A stretch of DNA of 64,000 bases. Origin: Arcobacter sp. EP1. Its GTDB lineage: Bacteria; Campylobacterota; Campylobacteria; Campylobacterales; Arcobacteraceae. This document shows, in pieces, positions 1 through 10,156 of the stretch. The first letter of the stretch is position 1. Every line of letters begins with the position of its first letter. The position numbers and the translations under genes were made by a program. Below the pieces are notes generated by a model, which did no database searches, had not been told where the DNA came from, and saw only the letters and a list, made by a program, of their open reading frames with translations. The stretch spans positions 51,730 through 115,729 of the forward strand of contig LPNY01000027.1 in assembly GCA_001655195.1 (NCBI GenBank), read 5' to 3'.

Positions 1-1484
1 ATCGTTGAAATCGTTGGTGCATACGTTGATGGTCGACCAATACCTTCTGATTCTAACTTTTTAACTAAACTAGCTTCAGTATATCGTGCAGGTGGTTTTG
101 TAAAGTTTTGTTCTAAGTCCAGTTTTTCTAAATTTAAAACTGTCCCTACTTTAATCGTTGGTAAGATTTTTTCAGTACTATCAAGTGCCGCTTCTGGATT
201 GTCACTACCTTCTGTATAAGCTTTCATAAATCCAGCAAAAACAATTCGTTGACCTTTTACTTGAAATTCAAACTCTTTATCTTTTCCCGCTTCAATTTTA
301 TAGGTTGTATTTGCAATCTTTGCAGGTGCCATTTGCGTAGCAAGGGTTCGTTTCCAAATAAGACTATAAAGTTTATATTGTGCATTATCAACATAGGCTT
401 TAATATCACTTGGTTTCAATGCTAAATTAACTGGACGTATTGCTTCGTGAGCCTCTTGTGCTCCTTTTGCTTTACTCTTATAAGCTCGAGGTTTATTTAA
501 ACTATACTCTTTTCCATACTCAGTTTCAATAACCTCTTTAGCAGCACTTGTTGCTACTTTTGAAAGGTTTAATGAGTCAGTTCTCATATAGGTAATCAAA
601 CCACCTGTATGCCCAGGGATATTACCAACATTACCTTCATAAAGCTGTTGAGCAATAATCATTGTCTGTTTAACTGAGTAACCTAGTTTTCGGCTAGCCT
701 CTTGTTGTAAGGTTGATGTTGTAAAAGGCGCAGCTGGATTTCGAGAGCTATCTTTTTCTTCAATATCATTTAAAACAAAATTACCTTGATTGATTGAATC
801 TTCAATAGCTTTTGCTTCTGCTTCATTTCTTACTTTTTTTGCTTTTCCTTCAATCTTTGCTAACTCAGCTTTGATATCAGGATTAACAAAATCACCTTTA
901 ATTTTCCAAAACTCTTCTGGAATAAATGCTTTAATTTCATTTTCTCTATCTACAATAATACGTACGGCAACAGACTGAACTCGTCCAGCACTTAGACCAT
1001 ATCGTACTTTTTTCCATAAGAGTGGTGAGAGTTCATACCCTACTGCTCTATCCAAAATACGACGTGCTTGTTGCGCATCTACTAGATTTTGGTTTACTTC
1101 TCTTGGGTTATCAAGGGCTTCTAAAATTGCATCTTTTGTAATTTCATGAAAAACAATTCTTTTTAGGGGGTTCTTTTCAATTTTTAGTGCAGGGATTAAG
1201 TGCCATGCGATAGCTTCTCCCTCTCGGTCCTCATCGGCCGCGAGGTAGATAACCGTCTCTTTGGTTATCTCTTTTTTCAATTCAGCGATAATTTTTCGTT
1301 TATCTGTTGAGACCAAATATTGCGGCTTAAAATTGTCAGCAGGATCAAATCCTAACTTTGACTTTGGTAAGTCCCTTACATGACCCATTGAAGCCATTAC
1401 TTTATAATCTTTACCAAGGAACTTTGATATTGTTTTTGCTTTTGCCGGAGACTCGACGATAACTAAATTTTTCACTGCGTACAT
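1..1484 (-). CDS. topA: DNA topoisomerase I, 3' part missing (window edge)
   Basis: Type IA topoisomerase that relaxes negatively supercoiled DNA through a 5'-phosphotyrosine intermediate. The N-terminus shows the TOPRIM domain (LVIVESPAKAKTI, then AADEDREGEAIAWHL with the acidic metal site). Further on, GLITYMRTDS contains the catalytic Tyr, and RPSTYAPTI lies near the cut end. About 494 residues are visible; the C-terminal region and any zinc fingers lie outside the window. The start is ambiguous. The ATG at 1484 has an AGAGGG only 2 bases upstream, while an in-frame GTG nine bases later gives the usual compact N-terminus (KNLVIVES) with a spacing of about 11. Family identity is certain from motifs; only the start is in doubt. 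Confidence 0.96.
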   Translation of the reverse strand, partial: MYAVKNLVIVESPAKAKTISKFLGKDYKVMASMGHVRDLPKSKLGFDPADNFKPQYLVSTDKRKIIAELKKEITKETVIYLAADEDREGEAIAWHLIPALKIEKNPLKRIVFHEITKDAILEALDNPREVNQNLVDAQQARRILDRAVGYELSPLLWKKVRYGLSAGRVQSVAVRIIVDRENEIKAFIPEEFWKIKGDFVNPDIKAELAKIEGKAKKVRNEAEAKAIEDSINQGNFVLNDIEEKDSSRNPAAPFTTSTLQQEASRKLGYSVKQTMIIAQQLYEGNVGNIPGHTGGLITYMRTDSLNLSKVATSAAKEVIETEYGKEYSLNKPRAYKSKAKGAQEAHEAIRPVNLALKPSDIKAYVDNAQYKLYSLIWKRTLATQMAPAKIANTTYKIEAGKDKEFEFQVKGQRIVFAGFMKAYTEGSDNPEAALDSTEKILPTIKVGTVLNLEKLDLEQNFTKPPARYTEASLVKKLESEGIGRPSTYAPTIST

Positions 1485-1564
1485 AACCCTCTAAAATTTT
1501 TCGAATTTGAATTCTAACATATTTACATTAAAAGCACTTAAGGTTTAAAATTAAGTTAAAGCCC

Positions 1565-2344
1565 TTAATAGATAATCACTTCGGTTTCTAAATCAACCGA
1601 AAATTCTTCTTTGACTTTTTCTTGAGCTCTTTGGATTAAACTCAAAGCATCCTCATAGGTTCCAGAACCTAAATTGACTAAAAAATTAGCGTGCTCTTGA
1701 CTAAACGACATGTCACCTTGACACACTCCTTTTAAACCAACGGCTTCAATTAAACGTCCTGCGGCATCACCTTGCGGATTTTTGAAACAACTTCCCGCAC
1801 TTGGTAGTTGGGGTTGGTTGTCGCGCATTCGTTTAAAAAGCTCTGCTTGTGTTTTTGAATACCCTTTTTCAATATTAAAGACCACTTCATACACGATTGT
1901 ATTAATATCTGTATGACGATAGGAGTAGCCAATCTCCTCTTTGTTAATATATCCCTTATTTGTTTTAATACTATGAATATAATTAAAAATTTCCCACTCT
2001 TTAAGTCCAGCATTCATTTTGACCAAACCGCCTAAGCTTCCAGGTAATTTTCCAAGAAACTCTAAATTAGCCAAATCATGTTTTTTAGCATAGGAAAGCA
2101 GTTTTCCAGACTTTGTAGCACACCCAACATACAGTCTATCCTCTTCTTGATGAATATAATCAAAAGCAGCACCCAAAACTGCAAATTTAGGTGGAGTAGG
2201 AGAGACTAACACATTGTTAGCTAAACCCAATATTTGATACTCGTCATACTCGCCTATTTCATTTATAACCAGTACTTCACTTTTGGGTCCTATACGCAAA
2301 GAGGAGTATTTTGCAAAGTCAATCTCTTTAAAAAAATTATCCAT
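1565..2344 (-). CDS. murB: UDP-N-acetylenolpyruvoylglucosamine reductase
   Basis: Flavoenzyme that reduces UDP-GlcNAc-enolpyruvate to UDP-MurNAc with NADPH in cytoplasmic peptidoglycan precursor synthesis. At 259 residues it matches the short MurB form seen in Campylobacterota. Visible motifs are the FAD-binding segment LGKLPGSLGGLVKMNAG, the catalytic Ser region SAGSCFKNPQGDAAGRLIE, and the C-terminal EHANFLVN with the conserved Glu. The gene starts 11 bases after the mqnD stop, so the two are probably cotranscribed. Downstream is topA in the same orientation. Confidence 0.95.
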   Translation of the reverse strand: MDNFFKEIDFAKYSSLRIGPKSEVLVINEIGEYDEYQILGLANNVLVSPTPPKFAVLGAAFDYIHQEEDRLYVGCATKSGKLLSYAKKHDLANLEFLGKLPGSLGGLVKMNAGLKEWEIFNYIHSIKTNKGYINKEEIGYSYRHTDINTIVYEVVFNIEKGYSKTQAELFKRMRDNQPQLPSAGSCFKNPQGDAAGRLIEAVGLKGVCQGDMSFSQEHANFLVNLGSGTYEDALSLIQRAQEKVKEEFSVDLETEVIIY

Positions 2345-2355
2345 AAAACGCTATT

Positions 2356-3219
2356 TTACCTTGAACGTAATTCACTGTACTCTTGAGGAATCAAGAACTC
2401 TTTAGATTTAATCAAGTTTTCATAAAAGCCATGTTCATACCCTAAAGCATAAAGTTTATCCAGTGCTTCATACTGTAAATCACTCAATTCAATAGAGTCA
2501 TCATTTGCATAAAGGTCTAAATAGGTATCTAATGTTTTCGCATCCACTCTAATTAAGTTTCGCTCTAACAACATATCTGAAAGTAGTTTTTTATTGCTGT
2601 TCGCTACTTTTACTGCATTGATTAAAGTGTTTTCATAATCAATGGCACGGTTAAGAGGAATTGAACGCCGAAGACACATTCCACCAAGAGGTAGAGGTAA
2701 ATCAGGACCTGCTAACTCTTGCCAAATATCCCACATCTCTCGTTCAACTTCAAGTTTTGCATCATAGGTTAAAATTGACTCATGAATCAATACTCCCGCA
2801 TCAACATCACCATTTAAAACTGCCCCTTCAATCTCTAAAAAGTTCATATAAGTGATTCGCGCATTTGGATAAGCAATTTTAAATAAAAGTGCATTGGTAG
2901 TAAACTCTCCACTTAATGCCACTTTGAAATTCTTTTTGAGTTTCGTACCCTTTTGTTTGATAAGTTTTGGTCCATATCCATTACCAAATGAAACAGCCGT
3001 TCGTAAAAGTGCATAATCATCTTTTACAAAAGGATAAAGTGCAAATGAAATAGCACAAATATCATACTCACCTTTTAGGGTTGCTTGATTTAATGTTTCA
3101 ATATCATCTGCAATATTAGTAAACTGGGTCTCTTTGGGTGTTACCCAACCAAACTTAATAGCATAATACATAAAAATATCATCTGCATCAGGTGAATGGG
3201 CTACGCTTACTGTTCTCAA
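2356..3219 (-). CDS. mqnD: 1,4-dihydroxy-6-naphthoate synthase (futalosine menaquinone pathway)
   Basis: The N-terminal SPDADDIFMYYA signature and the length of 287 residues fit MqnD. MqnD converts cyclic dehypoxanthine futalosine to 1,4-dihydroxy-6-naphthoate in the alternative menaquinone pathway used by Campylobacterota. The fold is that of a periplasmic-binding-protein-like enzyme, but no signal peptide is present, as expected for a cytoplasmic enzyme. Menaquinone would be the acceptor for the complex I encoded nearby. MqnA is the nearest alternative family; the SPDxDD start favours MqnD. The 150-base gap upstream is divergent with the flavodoxin-like gene and should hold both promoters. 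Confidence 0.87.
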   Translation of the reverse strand: MRTVSVAHSPDADDIFMYYAIKFGWVTPKETQFTNIADDIETLNQATLKGEYDICAISFALYPFVKDDYALLRTAVSFGNGYGPKLIKQKGTKLKKNFKVALSGEFTTNALLFKIAYPNARITYMNFLEIEGAVLNGDVDAGVLIHESILTYDAKLEVEREMWDIWQELAGPDLPLPLGGMCLRRSIPLNRAIDYENTLINAVKVANSNKKLLSDMLLERNLIRVDAKTLDTYLDLYANDDSIELSDLQYEALDKLYALGYEHGFYENLIKSKEFLIPQEYSELRSR

Positions 3220-3369
3220 TACTCTATCCTTAGTTTTTAATGTGGTGATTGTATCACTTTATCGTTTATGCTTTGGTTATAACACTTTTTGTCACAAAAT
3301 TAAAAACTTCACACCAATATCATATGCAAAAAGTATAATTTGAATCAGCATTCACTCAAGGAGATAACA

Positions 3370-3975
3370 GTGAGAATTGTATTGATTGACTCAACAGAAC
3401 ATCAGCACAGTGATGTTGAACAAATGATTGAATACCTAAAACACTATTATCGCAGTCATCAGTTAGAACTGGAAACGGTAAAACTTAAAAATTTACGTAT
3501 CACAAAATGTAGTCAATGCAGGGGTTGCACCCAAAAAATAGGCGATATGCCAGAGAAGTGTTTTATTGATGATGAGATGAACTACATCATAGATGAAATC
3601 GAATCAGCCGATGCTTATATTATTCTTTCTGATACGAAATCTGTTTTTAATAAAAATAAAATCCATCAAAAATTTTCAACAAGACTTGTTGCTTACTACT
3701 ACTGGCCTTTTGGACAGCTTCAATCCATCCCACGAAAAGTTAATCTTCATAAAAAATCAATACTCATTAACTATAACACTGCAAGCTACTTTAAAGCACA
3801 GAGTTTTAAAACAAGCACTCAAGAACTAGGTCAAACAGCAACGGCAATTGGTGCTGAAGTTGTAGATTCATTGATGATTAAACCCGCTGTAAACTTTCAA
3901 GCGATGATGAATAACTATACCAAACAGTTAGAAGCCCTGTGTTATAAGTTAATCCCTAAGCGTCAAATGGCATAA
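3370..3975 (+). CDS. flavodoxin-like / NAD(P)H-dependent FMN reductase family protein with Cys cluster
   Basis: The start chosen is the GTG at 3370. AAGGAG lies at 3358-3363 with a 6-base spacer, and the protein then begins directly with the first beta strand (RIVLIDST) of a flavodoxin-like fold; an upstream TTG at 3340 has no ribosome site. The 201-residue protein resembles multimeric flavodoxins that bind FMN. Residues about 49-57 carry CSQCRGCTQK, a Cys-x2-Cys-x2-Cys cluster typical of the iron-sulfur flavoprotein/NADPH-FMN-reductase superfamily, although the cluster spacing is not diagnostic. The specific substrate is unknown. It is convergent with the glucosaminidase gene, with only 6 bases between stop codons. 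Confidence 0.72.
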   Translation: MRIVLIDSTEHQHSDVEQMIEYLKHYYRSHQLELETVKLKNLRITKCSQCRGCTQKIGDMPEKCFIDDEMNYIIDEIESADAYIILSDTKSVFNKNKIHQKFSTRLVAYYYWPFGQLQSIPRKVNLHKKSILINYNTASYFKAQSFKTSTQELGQTATAIGAEVVDSLMIKPAVNFQAMMNNYTKQLEALCYKLIPKRQMA

Positions 3976-3981
3976 CATAAT

Positions 3982-5100
3982 CTATTCTTGTGCTTTTTTA
4001 GTTACTTTAACCTCTTCTATAACCGAATCTTTTTGAGTCTCTGTCATTAGCTCATTTTGAGTCTCTACTTTTTTTGTTACTTCTTTAGTTGCTGATTCAT
4101 TGACTTTTTTATCCTCAGGTACAGGTATCATGTTTTCTTGCTCATTAGGAGTTGCTACATGCTCTTGTTGGATGTTTTTTAGGATATCACCAAAAGAGTC
4201 TTCAGAATCAGCTAACGCGTCTGTGACCGCTTCTAAATCAACATTTTTATTCACTTGTGTAATAGTTTGCTGAGCTTTTTCATCTGCAACCACTTTTTGT
4301 GATTCCATAGGCTGGTGAGATGATTGAGGAATCTCTTCTTTTTTTGCAACCGCGTCATACGGTTTATCATAAGAAGCACCATCAAAACGTACAAATCGGT
4401 TATAGTCAATCATTTGAGCTAACTCTTGCCCGTATAGCGCCCCTTTTTCAGAATATCGATCAAGTTTTTTAACCAATAAATAAGGGTTTTGATGTTTTGT
4501 TTCGTAGTTGAGTTTTTTAAACTCTTTAAAGGCTTTACTTCGAGAAAGAGTTAAATAATAATCCTCTAAAGAGGCTTTAACACTATTATATTTTTTAAGC
4601 CAAATTGTTTTATCACCCCGTTGACTTCCTGCTGCAATTCGGTTGTCTTTTTCAGTAAACGACCACACCCCAAAAATATTGTAAGCTTCTTTATAAAAAC
4701 GTGATGTACCCCAAGCACTCTCCATAGCACCTTGAGCAAGTGCAATTGACTTTGGGTGAGGTTTAAGAGCAATGAGAAGTTCTTCATTGCTTTGTACTTT
4801 ATACTTTCTTTTTAAGTTCGTGATAATTGTACTTGTTTGATCGATTTGAAGTAATTGTTTAATCTCTCGATACTGGTTATCTAAATTATTATAGACTTCA
4901 TTCAGTGCTGGCACCATCATATCTAAATAACGTTGCTTCTTTTTGGTTACACTAAGTGGTTTTTTTTTTGGCTTTTCCACGTCAACAATTTTAGGCTGAA
5001 CAATAGGTTCTGGTACTTTATCTTTAGCATTATTACTTTTATAAAGATAATAACCAATTAAGATTAGACACAATAATCCAACTAATAATAAACGATGCAT
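3982..5100 (-). CDS. membrane-anchored Bax-type glucosaminidase-domain protein
   Basis: 372 residues. A single N-terminal membrane anchor (about residues 3-20) is followed by a Lys/Pro-rich linker and a glucosaminidase domain (about 105-235; FALAQGAMES-type motif seen as ALAQGAMESAWGTSRF, then AYNIFGVW and YNSVKASLEDYYLTL). The presumed catalytic Glu is in QGAMES. This matches the Bax/FlgJ-like beta-N-acetylglucosaminidase family, which cuts peptidoglycan in the periplasm. The last 130 residues are a Gln/Glu/Lys/Thr-rich low-complexity tail with no recognised domain, probably disordered. Possible roles are envelope growth or insertion of large complexes; the target is not shown by context. 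Confidence 0.8.
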   Translation of the reverse strand: MHRLLLVGLLCLILIGYYLYKSNNAKDKVPEPIVQPKIVDVEKPKKKPLSVTKKKQRYLDMMVPALNEVYNNLDNQYREIKQLLQIDQTSTIITNLKRKYKVQSNEELLIALKPHPKSIALAQGAMESAWGTSRFYKEAYNIFGVWSFTEKDNRIAAGSQRGDKTIWLKKYNSVKASLEDYYLTLSRSKAFKEFKKLNYETKHQNPYLLVKKLDRYSEKGALYGQELAQMIDYNRFVRFDGASYDKPYDAVAKKEEIPQSSHQPMESQKVVADEKAQQTITQVNKNVDLEAVTDALADSEDSFGDILKNIQQEHVATPNEQENMIPVPEDKKVNESATKEVTKKVETQNELMTETQKDSVIEEVKVTKKAQE

Positions 5101-5169
5101 TAATATTTCCTATACTTTAAATAAAAGATATTATATCAAAAATTGAAGAAAATTTTGTTTTAGTAGTTT

Positions 5170-5189
5170 TCCACTCCCGAAGGAGTGGA
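5170..5189 (-). terminator. C(UUCG)G hairpin after nuoN
   Basis: A perfect 8-bp stem, TCCACTCC/GGAGTGGA, with a four-base loop lies 16 bases after the nuoN stop. Read on the minus strand the loop is TTCG closed by C-G, the extra-stable tetraloop. No long U-run follows on the minus strand, so it may be an imperfect terminator or a 3'-end stabiliser of the nuo transcript. Confidence 0.55.
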
Positions 5190-5204
5190 CTTTAGATAAT
5201 TATT

Positions 5205-6683
5205 TTAAAATCCTGAGATTTGTACAAAATAAGAGATAATTGATAACAATGGCTCAATCATAAAGATAGAAATAATTGTTACAATTGCACAAAAACCAAC
5301 TACAGATTTTGAAATAGTTGTTGCATTTACCATGTATTTTACCTCATGATCTGCATCTTTTAAGAACATGTATACGATTGGTCGTAAGTAGTAAAATGCA
5401 GCAATAGCAGAGTTAATCGCAATGATAATTGCTAATACAAACATCCCTGAATTTACAGCTGCCCCAAGAAGGTACATTTTTCCCCAAAATAGTGCAAATG
5501 GAGGAATCCCTGCAAGTGAAAGCAAGAATAATCCCATAATAGAAGCTGTAAATGGAGAAGTTTTCACTAATCCCGCATATTTTTCCAGTGAGTGATCACT
5601 TTTAAATGTATGGTAATCTTTGTTTCGGTTCAGCCATAACATTGCAAATCCACCAAGGTTTGTTACTAAGAATAAAATCCAGTATAAGAACAGTGCAGAA
5701 GTTGCTTGTGTTGTACCAATAAGTACAGCTGACATAGCAAACCCTGCATTTGAAATAGATGAATATGCAAGCATTCTGTTAATATCAGTTTGAAGTAACG
5801 CAATCAGATTTGGTACTGTCATTGTTAACACAACAGCTCCATATAAAATAGCCGTTACCCAAGCATTATTTGCGGCTACAAAAATTTCAAAGAATCTTAA
5901 GGCTACAACAAAACCTGCCATTTTTGGAACAATTGACATAAATCCAGCTAAAACTGCCGTTGAACCTTCATAAACATCTGGAACCCATGTATGAAATGGT
6001 ACCAGAGATAGTTTAAATGCTAAAGCACCTAAGATAAACACTACTCCCACTAAAATCAATGGATAGTTTTCAAAGTTTGATGCCACTAAAACTTCAGAGA
6101 TTTTTCCTAACTCTACTGTTCCTGTGAGTGCATAGAAGATCAGTGAACCAAAAGCAAAGAATCCAGCTGCTAATGCACCCATCGTAAAGTACTTGATAGC
6201 TGCCTCAATAGCATTGTTTCTGTTGTGCATTGCAATCATTGTATACAGTGCCATAGATGCCGTCTCAAGTCCTACAAAAATGAGAATCAAAGAATCTGAA
6301 CTTACCATGAACTGGAAACCAGCAATCATAAATAAGTATAAAGCAAAATACTCTGGGTATTGAGTTTCATGGAATCGTTGTTTTGTCATATATAACAGAG
6401 CAAACATAATTGAAGCAATTACAATCACACATTGAGAAAGAATTGAAATACCATCAACTACCATCAAGTCGAACATTCCTCGAACTTCACCACTGTAACC
6501 CATTAGTGTTCCAAAATCAACAATCAAGAAAAGTACTGTTAGCATAACATAGAGTGATTTATCCAGTTTTTTATTCACTAAATCAATACATAAAATCACC
6601 AACGCTCCAACAATTGCCACAAGCATTGGAACGATTGTTCCAAAGTTTAAGCTTGCAAAGTCAATAGATACTGCAGGTATCAT
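5205..6683 (-). CDS. nuoN: NADH-quinone oxidoreductase subunit N
   Basis: 492-residue polytopic membrane subunit of complex I, an antiporter-like proton channel. About 13-14 hydrophobic segments are visible, with the conserved Lys in the LAFKLSLVPFHTWVPDVYEG block and the Mrp-type core. It is the last gene of the nuo operon and its ATG overlaps the nuoM stop by 4 bases, which suggests translational coupling. Length is normal for the family. An 8-bp hairpin follows. Confidence 0.96.
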   Translation of the reverse strand: MIPAVSIDFASLNFGTIVPMLVAIVGALVILCIDLVNKKLDKSLYVMLTVLFLIVDFGTLMGYSGEVRGMFDLMVVDGISILSQCVIVIASIMFALLYMTKQRFHETQYPEYFALYLFMIAGFQFMVSSDSLILIFVGLETASMALYTMIAMHNRNNAIEAAIKYFTMGALAAGFFAFGSLIFYALTGTVELGKISEVLVASNFENYPLILVGVVFILGALAFKLSLVPFHTWVPDVYEGSTAVLAGFMSIVPKMAGFVVALRFFEIFVAANNAWVTAILYGAVVLTMTVPNLIALLQTDINRMLAYSSISNAGFAMSAVLIGTTQATSALFLYWILFLVTNLGGFAMLWLNRNKDYHTFKSDHSLEKYAGLVKTSPFTASIMGLFLLSLAGIPPFALFWGKMYLLGAAVNSGMFVLAIIIAINSAIAAFYYLRPIVYMFLKDADHEVKYMVNATTISKSVVGFCAIVTIISIFMIEPLLSIISYFVQISGF

Positions 6684-8209
6684 TTTGTCACCTCCCCAAT
6701 TGTGTTAGCCGATAAGATTTTAGCCTTAGCTGTAGGTGTTTGAGCTTTAAGCTCCATCACTTTTACTAATTGGCTTACTGATTTATCAACTGGGTCTAAA
6801 ATAGGTTTTGGATAAACCCCTAAGATAACAACAAGTGCAACTAAAGGTACAAGAGCAACTAACTCTCGTCCTTTTGCATCTTCAAGTGTTTTATTCTTTT
6901 CATTAGTTACCGGCCCAAAGAAAGTCTTTTTGTATAAAACTAACATATAAACCGCACCTAAGATAATAGTAAGACCTGCAACCACAGTTAATACAGGTTG
7001 TACTTTAAAGAACCCTAATAGAGATAAGAACTCACCAACAAATCCAATAGTTAATGGCAACCCAACTGAACCCATAAGCATTACCCCAAAGATAACTGCA
7101 TATTTAGGCATCACTGAAGCCAATCCACCAAATTCACTAATCTGCTTGGTATGCCGCCTATCATAAATGACCCCAACGAGCATAAACAGGGCCCCTGAAA
7201 CAATACCGTGAGAAATCATAAGGAAAATTGAACCACCAATACCTTCAACATTTAGTGCAAAAATACCTAAAATAATTACACCCATATGTGATACGGAAGA
7301 GTAAGCAATTACTTGTTTCATATCCTCTTGAGCATAAGCAACCATGGCAGTATAAACAATTGCAATAAGCGCTAAGATTGCCATTGCCACAGCTAAATAT
7401 GATGATGCATCAGGGAATAGTGGTAAACTAAATCTGATAAACCCATATGTACCCATTTTAAGCAGAACCGCGGCTAAGATAACCGAACCGATTGTTGGTG
7501 CTTGACCGTGAGCATATGGAAGCCACGTATGGAATGGGAACATTGGTACTTTAATCGCAAATCCAGCAAAAAAGGCACCAAACAGAATAAGTTGCATATC
7601 AAATGGAAGTAGTAACATATTCCAATCAGTGATTGCAAATGACCATGTTCCTGTTGTTGCGTAATAAACATACCCAAGGTATAACATACCAACAAGCATA
7701 ATTAATGAACCAATAAACGTATATAAGAAGAACTTAATTGCCGCGTAAATACGTAGGTTTCCACCCCATGCTCCAACAATGTAAAGCATAGGTACTAATG
7801 AAAGTTCCCAGAATAGATAGAAAACAATTGCATCTAAACATAAGAAAACTGCAATCATTGTCATCTCTAAGAAAAGAACCGTGATAATCAGATTCTTTAA
7901 ATCTCTTTTTTCAGTTAATCCAATGATAGAAATCATTGTCATAAACGTTGTCATTAAGACTAAAAATAAAGAAATACCATCAATACCCACTGCATAGTTT
8001 ACTCCGTATGATGCAATTAATGGCATCACTTCTGTAAACTGAAATCCCGGGTTGTTTGTATCAAAGGCACTCCAAAGTACGATACTTAATATAAATTCTA
8101 TTGCAGTTACGGTAATACCATACATTCGAATTGAGTTTTTATCTACTAAGAAACCAATCGCTGCTGCAAGTGCTGGAAAAAATATTAAAATTGATAAAAT
8201 GTGTTCCAT
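6680..8209 (-). CDS. nuoM: NADH-quinone oxidoreductase subunit M
   Basis: 509-residue antiporter-like membrane subunit of complex I. Visible features are the conserved Glu in the LFWELSLVPM segment, the Lys/His region KVPMFPFHTWLPYAHGQAP, and KQVIAYSSVSHMG. It sits between nuoL (12 bases upstream) and nuoN (4-base overlap). Length and order are as in other complex I operons. Confidence 0.97.
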   Translation of the reverse strand: MEHILSILIFFPALAAAIGFLVDKNSIRMYGITVTAIEFILSIVLWSAFDTNNPGFQFTEVMPLIASYGVNYAVGIDGISLFLVLMTTFMTMISIIGLTEKRDLKNLIITVLFLEMTMIAVFLCLDAIVFYLFWELSLVPMLYIVGAWGGNLRIYAAIKFFLYTFIGSLIMLVGMLYLGYVYYATTGTWSFAITDWNMLLLPFDMQLILFGAFFAGFAIKVPMFPFHTWLPYAHGQAPTIGSVILAAVLLKMGTYGFIRFSLPLFPDASSYLAVAMAILALIAIVYTAMVAYAQEDMKQVIAYSSVSHMGVIILGIFALNVEGIGGSIFLMISHGIVSGALFMLVGVIYDRRHTKQISEFGGLASVMPKYAVIFGVMLMGSVGLPLTIGFVGEFLSLLGFFKVQPVLTVVAGLTIILGAVYMLVLYKKTFFGPVTNEKNKTLEDAKGRELVALVPLVALVVILGVYPKPILDPVDKSVSQLVKVMELKAQTPTAKAKILSANTIGEVTK

Positions 8210-8221
8210 GCTTTTAACTCC

Positions 8222-10153
8222 TTACTTCAAAAAACCAAGTGCAACGCTAAGCACAAGTAAAATTGTAATACCAATCACCATTGTTCGTAATGCTGTGGAA
8301 AGGTTAGCACTTTGCATTGCTCGTGCTTCTTTTCCTGTTGCATAAATAAACTTCGCAATACCATCAACAATTGTATCAACGATTTTAAGATCAATCTCTT
8401 TCCACGCAAATTTAGACATTGCTAAATATGGTTTTAAAATTATGTTATCAATCATATGTGGCATATAGTATTGGTTTGCCAATAGTTTATAAAACCATCT
8501 GTCTTTGATGGCTTCACTGTAGTAACCACCATCTTTTTTATGTTTGAATACTGCAAAAGCAATACCTGATAGTGCAATACCAAGAGTCACTGCAACCAGT
8601 GTCCAGAAGGTACTTGAACTCACATGGATTTCAAGTGCTGGAAGTTGTTTTTCAATCATTGAAATAAATGCACCTTTAAATGCACCTGCAACAACCGCTA
8701 AAATTGCTAACGGGGTCATTGCCGCAATAACAAACGGATAGGTTTCATGTGGGTGATAACCAAACTTTTTAAAGTTCTCTTCCCCATGGAAAACATACAT
8801 CACTAATCTAAATGAGTAGAATGCTGTTAATCCAGCAGTAATCCATAAAACACCCCAAATAATATAAGAGTGATTTCCAAAAGCAACTTCAAGAATTAAA
8901 TCTTTTGAGAAGAACCCTGATAGTGGGAAGATACCAGCAAGTGCCACAGAAGCAACTGTCATAATAATTGATGTTCCTTTCATGTGTTTATGCAATCCAC
9001 CCATGTTTTTAATGTTAATTTCATCATTAAGTCCATGCATTACATTACCCGCACCCAAGAACAGAACTGATTTAAAGAAGGCGTGCGTAGCAAGATGGAA
9101 CAGTGCCACCCAATATGCACCTAAACCAGCAGCTACAAACATGTACCCTAACTGTGACAGTGTAGAGAATGCAATGATTTTTTTAATGTTAGTTGCAACC
9201 AATGCCATAGATGCTGCTCCAATAGCAACAAAAGCACCAAGACAAGCAATAAAGTACCCAACTTCAGGAACAACAACAAAAATTTCATTAGCTCGAATTA
9301 CTAAATAAACTCCAGCTGTTACCATTGTTGCTGCATGAATCAATGCAGAAACAGGTGTAGGACCTTCCATGGCATTTGCAAGCCATTGGTTAAATGGAAA
9401 CTGTGCTGATTTACCCATCGCTCCAATAAAAAGAAATGCAGCAATTGCAATCACAAGACCATCAGAGAGTGTTCCAATTTGAGCAAAAACTTCGTCATAT
9501 TGTAAACTTCCTAAGTTCCAGTAAATTAGGAACAATCCAACTAGCATTCCTAAATCGGCAACTCTGTTTGTAATAAACGCTTCATTTGCTGCAAACCCCG
9601 GAGAGATTGAAGAAAATGGAGATAGGGTTGAAAACGGTGATTTATAAATATCATCCGTTTTAGCTTGGTCTTCTTTGTGGTACCAAAACCCAATTAATCC
9701 CCAAGAACATAATCCAACACCTTCCCATCCAATAAACAGTCCAGCAAAGTTATCACTCATAACAAGAATCATCATAGAGAAAACGAACGCTGATAACCAT
9801 GCAAAGAATCGGTTAAATGATTTGTCATGGTCCATATACCCAATTGAGTGAATATGTACCATCGTTGATACGATTGTAACAACACACATCATAGTAGCAC
9901 TCACTTGGTCAACAACAAATCCAAATGGAATATTTAAGTTACCAATAACAATCCAATCCATCAGTTTTACATGGACTATTTGACCCGTAGAGTAAATCTC
10001 AAACAGTAGTGCTAAAGAAGCGATCATTGAAATAGCAAGTAGCGCTGATGTTAAAAGTCCTGTAAATAGTAACTTTGGTCGCATTGAAAAACATGCGGCT
10101 ATCAGTGAACCTACAAGAGGTGCGAAAAGTGCAACGTATAAATAAGTTTCCAT
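8222..10153 (-). CDS. nuoL: NADH-quinone oxidoreductase subunit L
   Basis: 643-residue distal antiporter-like subunit. The conserved channel core is visible (MEGPTPVSALIHAATMVTAGVYL and KIIAFSTLSQLGYM), as is the long C-terminal lateral-helix region ending in a final membrane segment. A Ser/Pro-rich stretch (KSPFSTLSPFSSISPG, about residues 171-186) sits in the loop after the NuoL-typical WYHKEDQA. The start lies 3 bases downstream of the nuoK stop. Confidence 0.97.
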   Translation of the reverse strand: METYLYVALFAPLVGSLIAACFSMRPKLLFTGLLTSALLAISMIASLALLFEIYSTGQIVHVKLMDWIVIGNLNIPFGFVVDQVSATMMCVVTIVSTMVHIHSIGYMDHDKSFNRFFAWLSAFVFSMMILVMSDNFAGLFIGWEGVGLCSWGLIGFWYHKEDQAKTDDIYKSPFSTLSPFSSISPGFAANEAFITNRVADLGMLVGLFLIYWNLGSLQYDEVFAQIGTLSDGLVIAIAAFLFIGAMGKSAQFPFNQWLANAMEGPTPVSALIHAATMVTAGVYLVIRANEIFVVVPEVGYFIACLGAFVAIGAASMALVATNIKKIIAFSTLSQLGYMFVAAGLGAYWVALFHLATHAFFKSVLFLGAGNVMHGLNDEINIKNMGGLHKHMKGTSIIMTVASVALAGIFPLSGFFSKDLILEVAFGNHSYIIWGVLWITAGLTAFYSFRLVMYVFHGEENFKKFGYHPHETYPFVIAAMTPLAILAVVAGAFKGAFISMIEKQLPALEIHVSSSTFWTLVAVTLGIALSGIAFAVFKHKKDGGYYSEAIKDRWFYKLLANQYYMPHMIDNIILKPYLAMSKFAWKEIDLKIVDTIVDGIAKFIYATGKEARAMQSANLSTALRTMVIGITILLVLSVALGFLK

Positions 10154-10156
10154 TCT

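Noticed and set aside
3340..3369. Upstream TTG start of the flavodoxin-like gene
   Set aside because: No ribosome site, and the GTG at 3370 has AAGGAG at ideal spacing and fits the fold start.
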